Shown here piece after piece: positions 1-4,480 of a stretch of 10,420 nt of DNA. The stretch lies in NCBI GenBank assembly GCA_021785095.1, contig JAJYGM010000812.1, positions 1-10,420 of the forward strand, in the 5' to 3' direction. Numbering within the stretch: the first letter of the stretch is position 1; each line of letters opens with the position of its first letter. The position numbers were made by a program, and so were the translations under genes. Source of the DNA: Actinomycetes bacterium (GTDB lineage: Bacteria > Actinomycetota > Acidimicrobiia > Acidimicrobiales > Bog-793). A model generated the notes under the pieces. That model searched no databases, was not told the origin of the DNA, and saw nothing but the letters and a program-made list of their open reading frames with translations.

Positions 1-13
1 CCAGCGTGGCGTC

Positions 14-700
14 ATGAGGGCCGCCAGCGCCCGCTCGGGGACCGGGACGGCTGAACCTCCACCAGGTCTCCCGGCTCCCGGCACCCGCGACGCTCGCGAC
101 GCGGTCGCCGTCGACGTGGTCGGGCAGCTGGCCCACTTCTGGACGCGGCCGGACCTCGGCGAGGCGAGATCTTCGACGCAGGTCCGCGCCGTGGAGGTGG
201 ACGTCTTGAACGGGATGTCGTCGGCTCCAGGCCGTCTTTTTCTGTGGCTGCCGCAAGGCAAAAGGAAGCGCCTCGAGCTGGTCGACGAGTACGAGCGGCT
301 CTTCATCGGACCCGGGCAGGTTCCTTGCCCACCGTATGAGTCGTTCTGGCGCGAGGACGTTCCCATCGACGTCCGCCGATCGCTCATGGGGCCGTGCGTC
401 GCGGACCTCCATCGCTGCTACCGGGAGCTCGGGCTCGTCCTCTCGCGCGAGGTCGGTGAGCTGCCGGATCACATCGGTGTCGAGCTGGAAGCGCTCGCCT
501 ACGCGATGTCGTCCGAGGAGACGCGGCCTGTTGCCCGCAGGATCCTCGTGGAGCATCTCGCCCACTTCGTGCCCCGGCTCTGCCGTGCCGTCGCGAAGGA
601 GACGACGCATGGCTTCTACCGCGATCTCGCACGTCTCACAGCTGAGTGGTTCGCCGAGGCGAGCCGTGGTACCGAGGCGGGGAGTGATGCCACGACCTAG
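14..700 (+). CDS. TorD/DmsD-family molybdoenzyme maturation chaperone
   Basis: Predicted all-helical cytoplasmic chaperone that binds an apo-molybdoenzyme and helps insert the molybdopterin cofactor. Family marks are YERLF at residues 93-97 followed by a Pro-rich PCPPYES (104-110), and the helix PDHIGVELEAL (151-161), the TorD 'D-H-(I/L)-x-x-E-L-x-x-L' signature. At 228 aa it has normal family length; the first ~30 residues are Ala/Pro-rich and unlike the conserved fold. The start is uncertain: ATG at 14 is the first visible one, but the frame is open to the window edge. A TGA at 15-17 in another frame would make an ATGA overlap with a gene ending just inside the window, suggesting translational coupling to an upstream operon. 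The 3' end overlaps the ferredoxin gene by 14 bases. The client cannot be read from sequence; the formate dehydrogenase at the other end of the window, or an unseen upstream molybdoenzyme, are the obvious candidates. Family assignment is firm, client unknown. Confidence 0.87.
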   Translation: MRAASARSGTGTAEPPPGLPAPGTRDARDAVAVDVVGQLAHFWTRPDLGEARSSTQVRAVEVDVLNGMSSAPGRLFLWLPQGKRKRLELVDEYERLFIGPGQVPCPPYESFWREDVPIDVRRSLMGPCVADLHRCYRELGLVLSREVGELPDHIGVELEALAYAMSSEETRPVARRILVEHLAHFVPRLCRAVAKETTHGFYRDLARLTAEWFAEASRGTEAGSDATT

Positions 701-2057
701 GGCGGCGGTGATCCCAGCCGACACCGCCCGGCCGGGAGGACGGGGCGAAGTGCTGCTGTCGAACGAGCTCGCCGACCCCGAGACGGAGTGCCCCCTCGGT
801 GAGCTCATCGGGAGGCTGCGCCACGACGCACCGGGAGCCACCGTCCGGGTCGTGCCGCAGTCGGAGCTCGAGCGGCGCTACGCCTCGGCGAGGTTCGCCG
901 AACAAGTCGTCGTCGACATCGCTCCGCGAGCGGACCCGGATGCCGTGCTCGAGCACGTCACTGCTCTCGTCGTCGCGGCTCTTGCACGGCTCGGGACGGC
1001 TCCTCCCCTCCAGCCCGACGGGACCGCCACGCCGGTTGGTCCTCGCGACCGCGAGCGCGAGCGCGAGCGCGAGCTGACCCGGCGTGACGTGATCGGGTTC
1101 TCCCGCTTCCGGCGTGGCTCGTCGACCCGAGGCCATGACGGAGACCTCGGCGCTGCCGGACGCGGGCTGTCCGAGCTCGCCCGTGCCGTTCGTCGATCGG
1201 ACAGGCTGCAGGGAGTGGCCATCGCCTGCGCCGATGCGGACGACGTGCCGAGGGCCGGCGACCCGTGGCTGCCGTGCCGCGTGCCGTCGATGGCTGCCGT
1301 CACCGTCGGATGGCTCCTGAGCCTCGAGGCGGCGGGAGCGAGCACCCGTCTTGTTCCGTGCGCATCCGACCCATGCCGCAAGCGGGCACGAGACCTCGAC
1401 GCCACCTACAGCCTGTTCAACGCGGTGCCGAGGGCCGTGGCGAGAGCGCAGCTGCGCGATCCGCGGGCGCGGTCGCGAGACGTAGAGCTCGAAGAGCCGC
1501 GGGCCACCGTCTCGTCGCTGCGAGCCCTCGGGATGTTGGCTGTCGACGGTCCACAGTGGCTCGTGGCCGGACCGGGCTGCTCTGTCGGGATGATTCAGGT
1601 CGACCCCGACCCCTGCACCACGTGCGGCGCCTGTGCAACGGCCTGCACTGAGGGTGCCCTGACGGTGGGGAGCGGCAGGGAGAGCACGTTCCAGCTGCTC
1701 TTCGACGCCTCGGCCTGCGGCGCGTGCGGTCGGTGTCTCACGGCTTGTCCGGAGGAGGCGCTCACCCTGAGGCGCTGCGTCGATTCGGCTGCCCTCGCGG
1801 TGGAGCGACAGCCCCGAGTCCTCCTGAGGCGAGAGCTCCCACTGTGTGGCGGATGCGGCGCTCCGCTCTTCGCCGGTGTCTCGGCGGTCGTGCTGCCCGG
1901 ACGTTTCGTGGATGAAGGGCACGAGTCGGGGCGCGCCGGGTCCGAGCTGCAGCTCTGTGCCGACTGCCGCCTCTCGAGGCCTCGGGCGCCAACCGCCACA
2001 ACGCAAGCGCCACCCGAACCTCGGGCGCCCGCCAGCACCTCTTCCACCCAGCCATAG
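687..2057 (+). CDS. Cysteine-rich two-[4Fe-4S] ferredoxin-domain protein
   Basis: Predicted 456-aa cytoplasmic electron carrier; no signal peptide or membrane segment. Residues ~310-354 form a bacterial-type double [4Fe-4S] ferredoxin: C310/C313/C316 with C354, and C344/C347/C350 with C320, each last Cys followed by the usual P/T-E-x-A-L. The N-terminal half is not a family I can name. Its residues ~173-235 (C181, C197, C225, C230, pattern 'AC...PC...VPCxxxPC') vaguely recall the MvhD/FlpD delta subunit of hydrogenase/heterodisulfide reductase complexes, a weak resemblance. The C-terminus has two CxxC pairs (C387/C390 and C424/C427), a possible zinc ribbon or rubredoxin-like knuckle, then a Pro/Thr-rich tail. 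Residues 119-133 are a charged Arg/Glu run encoded by a hexamer repeat. ATG at 687 (GTG at 684 is possible) follows a GAGGCGGGG ribosome-binding stretch and overlaps the chaperone stop; the frame is open upstream but that part lies inside torD. Coupling to a TorD chaperone suggests it passes electrons to or from a molybdoenzyme. Confidence 0.82.
   Translation: MPRPRAAVIPADTARPGGRGEVLLSNELADPETECPLGELIGRLRHDAPGATVRVVPQSELERRYASARFAEQVVVDIAPRADPDAVLEHVTALVVAALARLGTAPPLQPDGTATPVGPRDRERERERELTRRDVIGFSRFRRGSSTRGHDGDLGAAGRGLSELARAVRRSDRLQGVAIACADADDVPRAGDPWLPCRVPSMAAVTVGWLLSLEAAGASTRLVPCASDPCRKRARDLDATYSLFNAVPRAVARAQLRDPRARSRDVELEEPRATVSSLRALGMLAVDGPQWLVAGPGCSVGMIQVDPDPCTTCGACATACTEGALTVGSGRESTFQLLFDASACGACGRCLTACPEEALTLRRCVDSAALAVERQPRVLLRRELPLCGGCGAPLFAGVSAVVLPGRFVDEGHESGRAGSELQLCADCRLSRPRAPTATTQAPPEPRAPASTSSTQP
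1051..1074 (+). repeat. Four tandem GCGAGC hexamers inside the ferredoxin gene
   Basis: Four perfect head-to-tail copies of GCGAGC run through the reading frame and encode an Arg-Glu alternation in the linker between the N-terminal region and the cysteine-bearing part. Because the unit is six bases, gain or loss of a copy would keep the frame and only change linker length. Confidence 0.8.
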
Positions 2058-2066
2058 GCGGCCACG

Positions 2067-2082
2067 GCGGCCGGGGAGCCGC
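2067..2082. terminator. Weak GC hairpin between convergent genes
   Basis: The 36-base gap between the convergent ferredoxin and nitroreductase genes contains GCGGC (2067-2071) and its complement GCCGC (2078-2082) around a 6-base loop. There is no T-tract on either side, so it is at best a weak bidirectional terminator. A 5-bp GC stem in DNA this GC-rich is easily chance. Confidence 0.2.
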
Positions 2083-2093
2083 GCGTGCCGACG

Positions 2094-3128
2094 TCAGTGG
2101 CTGTTCTCCGAGCCCTTGTGCGAGCTCGTCAGGACTTCCTCGACAGGCCGGCGTTGCGTGGTCGGCCAGCCGTGGGCGTAACCCATCCGCAGGACGATCT
2201 GCGGGTACCCGACGAGTCCGAGCCTTCCAGCCAGCTGAGCCCGGGTCGAGGCCACTTCGAGCACCTGGGTCATGGGTGATGCTGCCAAGCCCTCCGCCGC
2301 CGCCGTGAGGAGGATGCGGGCGAGCGCCTGTCCCGCGAGGAGCCACGCCCTCGGGTCGTCCTCCGGCGTTCCGAGGATCATCACCAACGGGTGCTCGGCC
2401 ACTGGCGGCTCTTCGCCGTGAGGCGGACGCTCCGACTGCGACTCCTTCGGCGTGAAGTCCCGGAGGCGGAACGAGGACCCCCGTTCCCGCACGGGCCCGT
2501 CGGGCAACGCGGACGCCGGGATGCCGTCGGGGTGGTCCCCGCCGGCTCGAGGCTCCTCGTGCACCCACGCGGCCAGCTCGCGCTGGTACAGCGGGTTCAT
2601 GACCTCGATCTCGTCGGCGTGGGCGAGGAGGACCGCCGTCGTCACCTGATCCCCGGGCCGATCGAGGAACTGAACCCAGGCGCCGAACAGCGTCGCGCCG
2701 TCGCGCATGGCCTCCCGCAGGTCTTCGGGTACGGGACGCTCGTCGAAACGCCCGCGCTCGGTGTATCGAGCTTCGACCGCCCTGTAGAGCCGCTGCTCTT
2801 CGGGAAGCGCGGGCTTCTTGTCGCGCAGCTCGATGCGTGCGAGCAGGTCGGAGCGTCCCTGCTCGGGGAACAAGACGACCTCACACGCCTCACCCCTCGC
2901 CCGTGTCGCGATCCTGGCGAACTCGACGACGGCACCGCAGCTGAGGTGCATCTCCCGTCCCGAAGGGTCGATCACCTCGAGCATCCGAGCGGGATCGGCC
3001 AGCACCTCGATCGCCTCGACGCGGTCGTCGTCACCGACCCGCCCGACGAAACGCCACGGCTGCGTGTTGTGCACGGACGGCGCCCTCACGGCCGATGCGA
3101 CGACTGCTCGGAGCTCCTTGTCGTCCAT
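2094..3128 (-). CDS. Acg-type nitroreductase-fold flavoprotein
   Basis: Predicted 344-aa cytoplasmic protein of the Acg family (prototype M. tuberculosis Acg, Rv2032), a two-lobed relative of FMN nitroreductases. The N-terminal signature APSVHNTQPWRF (residues 16-27) is the flavin-binding 'SxxNxQPW' motif. A second lobe includes EHPLVMILGT and the stretch RAWLLAGQALARILLTAAAE, also typical. Known from the family: mycobacterial Acg is strongly hypoxia/DosR-induced, binds FMN with an occluding lid, and no turnover substrate is established. I chose ATG at 3128 because GGGAGGAGG (3137-3145) sits 8 bases upstream and the signature then begins at the family's usual distance. An ATG at 3188 (20 residues longer, with its own AAAGGGG) is possible but adds non-conserved sequence. 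The gene is divergent from usp across a shared control region with DosR-like boxes, fitting stress induction. Family is firm, substrate unknown. Confidence 0.88.
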   Translation of the reverse strand: MDDKELRAVVASAVRAPSVHNTQPWRFVGRVGDDDRVEAIEVLADPARMLEVIDPSGREMHLSCGAVVEFARIATRARGEACEVVLFPEQGRSDLLARIELRDKKPALPEEQRLYRAVEARYTERGRFDERPVPEDLREAMRDGATLFGAWVQFLDRPGDQVTTAVLLAHADEIEVMNPLYQRELAAWVHEEPRAGGDHPDGIPASALPDGPVRERGSSFRLRDFTPKESQSERPPHGEEPPVAEHPLVMILGTPEDDPRAWLLAGQALARILLTAAAEGLAASPMTQVLEVASTRAQLAGRLGLVGYPQIVLRMGYAHGWPTTQRRPVEEVLTSSHKGSENSH

Positions 3129-3136
3129 CTCGGATG

Positions 3137-3145
3137 CCTCCTCCC
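3137..3145 (-). promoter_or_regulatory. Ribosome-binding site deciding the Acg-like start
   Basis: On the minus strand GGGAGGAGG lies 8 bases before the ATG at 3128, a strong Shine-Dalgarno match. It favours this start over the upstream ATG at 3188. Confidence 0.7.
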
Positions 3146-3218
3146 GGGAGCTGCCGGCCATGGCTGGGCAGGCCACCGCTCCGCTCATGATTCAACCCCT
3201 TTCGGCGTCCCGGCGAAA

Positions 3219-3232
3219 GGGTCCTTCGACCC
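3219..3232. promoter_or_regulatory. DosR-like box 1 (acg-proximal)
   Basis: GGGTCCTTCGACCC matches the 14-base core of the mycobacterial DosR box (GGGACTWWAGTCCC) at 10 positions and has a GGGTC/GACCC dyad. It is identical to box 3 at 12 of 14 positions. If the TTGAAT at 3190-3195 is the leftward -10, its centre lies near -42 for the acg-like gene. Confidence 0.45.
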
Positions 3233-3267
3233 GATCCCGGACCCGAACTGGATCTCGGGCCGGAACT

Positions 3268-3281
3268 GGGACCGTCGCGCC
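3268..3281. promoter_or_regulatory. Degenerate DosR-like box 2
   Basis: GGGACCGTCGCGCC shares 11 of 14 bases with box 3 but only 9 of 14 with the DosR core. It begins exactly 22 bases before box 3, about two helical turns, so it could be a secondary co-operative site. Alone it would not be convincing. Confidence 0.25.
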
Positions 3282-3289
3282 AAGGCTTC

Positions 3290-3303
3290 GGGACCTTCGG
3301 CCC
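3290..3303. promoter_or_regulatory. DosR-like box 3 (usp-proximal)
   Basis: GGGACCTTCGGCCC matches the DosR core at 11 of 14 positions. The 20-base version (3287-3306, beginning TTC) matches TTSGGGACTWWAGTCCCSAA at 14 of 20. It is the best of the three sites and lies about 44-47 bases upstream of the start predicted from the -10 candidates for usp. High GC inflates chance matches, but recurrence of the same 14-mer pattern in one intergenic region raises the odds that it is real. Confidence 0.5.
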
Positions 3304-3316
3304 TGGTCGCACCAGG
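3302..3316. repeat. Perfect inverted repeat beside box 3
   Basis: CCTGGT (3302-3307) and ACCAGG (3311-3316) form a perfect 6-bp dyad with a CGC spacer, abutting box 3 and covering the expected -35 area of the usp promoter. It could be an operator for a second regulator or a chance palindrome; no regulator family can be assigned. Confidence 0.35.
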
Positions 3317-3392
3317 TCTCGGATCAGCAGTATTGCCCCAGGTACCGGAGCGACGAACGCAAACGGGGGACGTGACTGACCGGAGGTCCGCC

Positions 3393-3881
3393 ATGAAGAG
3401 CGCAGAAGCGACCGAGCCGACAGCTCCGCGGTCCGAGGGTCGGGTCGTCGTGGGGGTCGACGACTCGAACGAAGGGCGTGAGGCCCTCCGGTACGCGGCG
3501 GAGATCGCCCGTTGGCGTCACTGGACGCTCCACATCGTGCACGCCTTCCATGCAGGCGTTCCGAGCAGCGCCTACGGCGTGGACATGGTCGCGTACGAGG
3601 CTGCCCTCGAGGCGACCGGCGAGGCTCTCGTGACCGACCTCGAGCAGGAGGTGCTGGGAGAGGGAGCCGGCCTCGACATCCGGCGCACGATCGTCGAGGG
3701 GCCTCCTGCGCGGCTCCTCGTGGGCGCGAGCCAGGATGCCGATCTGCTCGTCGTCGGAAACCGTGGCCATGGTGGGCTCGCGAGCATCGCACTCGGCTCC
3801 GTCAGCCAATTCTGCGTCCACCACGCGCACTGCCCGGTGCTCGTGGTGCGCCCGCAGACGCCGGTCGGGGCAGCCGCGTGA
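3393..3881 (+). CDS. Universal stress protein, UspA family, ATP-binding type
   Basis: Predicted 162-aa cytoplasmic single-domain Usp, a Rossmann-like fold that binds ATP and acts in stress and dormancy physiology. Seen directly: strand-1 motif VVVGVDDS (18-25) with the acidic residues that contact the nucleotide, and the ATP-binding signature G122-x2-G125-x9-G135-S136 (GNRGHGGLASIALGS), complete. The C-terminus ends CPVLVVRP, the usual last strand. An extra ~15 polar residues precede the domain. The ATG at 3393 follows GGAGG at 3382-3386 with 6-base spacing; in-frame codons further upstream lie in the control region and antisense to the acg-like gene, so I exclude them. It is the first gene of a three-gene transcription unit and overlaps the next gene through GTGA. 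In mycobacteria several ATP-binding Usps are DosR-regulated, in line with the upstream boxes. The specific role is unknown. Confidence 0.92.
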   Translation: MKSAEATEPTAPRSEGRVVVGVDDSNEGREALRYAAEIARWRHWTLHIVHAFHAGVPSSAYGVDMVAYEAALEATGEALVTDLEQEVLGEGAGLDIRRTIVEGPPARLLVGASQDADLLVVGNRGHGGLASIALGSVSQFCVHHAHCPVLVVRPQTPVGAAA

Positions 3882-4480
3882 TCCCAGCGCCCGAGCAGAC
3901 GACGGGCGGAGAGGCCGGGCCGGCAAGGGAACGCGCCGTCTTCGTGAGCGACTTCGTGCACGTCGATGTCCCCTACGAGGAGCTGGCGACGGCCTTCTCC
4001 GACGAGTCGGTCGGATGGCTCCAGAGCTTGGCACGGCTGCAACGTGCGAAGGGGGACGACCTTCCTCAGAGCGAAGGCCGCGTCGTCCCGACGGGGATCG
4101 GCCGCGCAAACGCGAGCCTCGCGCGATCTCCGGGCCTCGACTCGCAGACCACGGTCGTCGTCCGCATCGGCACGACCGGTGGCGGCCCGGCACCGGTCGT
4201 CGCGGTCTCCGTCGGCGCTCCGCGAATCTGGGAAGGCCGGATCGTCATTGCCATGACCTGGACGCCGGTCTCCTTCGGGCAGCTGCTCCCGAGCCTCGAT
4301 GCCGATGTCGAGCTCACCGATCTCGGCGCGGGTACGAGCCGCATCGGTCTCTCGGGGCGTTACCGTGTCCCGCTCGGCCAGATCGGTCGCGGCATCGATC
4401 GGCTCGGCCTCCATCGGGTCGCCGAGTCCTCCATCCGTGAGTTCCTCCTCGAGATCGAGAAGGCGGTGCATCCACGATGA
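3878..4480 (+). CDS. SRPBCC-like (START/Bet v1-fold) protein of unknown function
   Basis: A 200-aa predicted cytoplasmic protein. The pattern resembles the SRPBCC helix-grip fold: an opening strand with 'VHVDVPYEELATAF' (~residues 28-41), central beta strands (TTVVVRIGT; RIVIAMTWTP), a strand pair VELTDLGAGTSRIGLSGRY (~146-164), and a long C-terminal helix ending in SSIREFLLEIEKAV that would cap a hydrophobic pocket. No catalytic residues or ligand can be named. The start is GTG at 3878, overlapping the usp stop as GTGA, with GGGG 7 bases upstream; the stop overlaps the next ATG as ATGA, so expression is probably translationally coupled on both sides. Sandwiched between a stress protein and an acetyltransferase/CoA-ligase fusion, it may bind a lipid, acyl or cofactor ligand, but that is inference. 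The reading frame is very likely real; the fold call is moderate. Confidence 0.78.
   Translation: MIPAPEQTTGGEAGPARERAVFVSDFVHVDVPYEELATAFSDESVGWLQSLARLQRAKGDDLPQSEGRVVPTGIGRANASLARSPGLDSQTTVVVRIGTTGGGPAPVVAVSVGAPRIWEGRIVIAMTWTPVSFGQLLPSLDADVELTDLGAGTSRIGLSGRYRVPLGQIGRGIDRLGLHRVAESSIREFLLEIEKAVHPR

Larger units (their letters stand above)
3129..3392. promoter_or_regulatory. Divergent control region between acg-like and usp genes
   Basis: These 264 bases contain no convincing gene and must hold promoters for both directions. They contain three GGG...CCC dyad-like sites and one perfect inverted repeat, listed separately. Candidate -10 elements are TTGAAT on the minus strand (3190-3195) and TATTGC or CAGTAT on the plus strand (3328-3336). 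These would put transcription starts near 3183 (leftward) and 3340-3343 (rightward), with the nearest boxes centred roughly 42 to 47 bases upstream, where a DosR-type activator usually sits. The -10 assignments are by eye and tentative. Confidence 0.55.

Noticed and set aside
336..686. N-terminal extension of the ferredoxin gene to an ATG at 336
   Set aside because: This part lies inside the TorD gene, whose own frame there holds the conserved chaperone motifs. The extension translates to Ser/Arg-rich shadow sequence, while 684/687 has a good ribosome-binding stretch.
636..2006. A 456-codon open frame on the minus strand opposite the ferredoxin gene
   Set aside because: Arg/Gly/Pro-rich shadow translation without motifs. 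The plus-strand frame carries the two [4Fe-4S] cysteine patterns and is coupled to torD.
3129..3188. Longer start (ATG at 3188) for the Acg-like protein
   Set aside because: Not excluded, but the 20 added residues are not family-like, the ATG at 3128 has a much stronger ribosome-binding site, and a transcription start near 3183 would remove the longer start from the mRNA.
3242..3259. Inverted repeat CCCGA...TCGGG in the control region
   Set aside because: Five-base arms separated by eight bases are expected by chance in DNA of this GC content, and it does not share the box pattern.
2391..3392. Extension of the Usp frame upstream to base 2391
   Set aside because: It would run antisense through the Acg-like gene and the control region. 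The domain starts just after the ATG at 3393, which has GGAGG 6 bases upstream.
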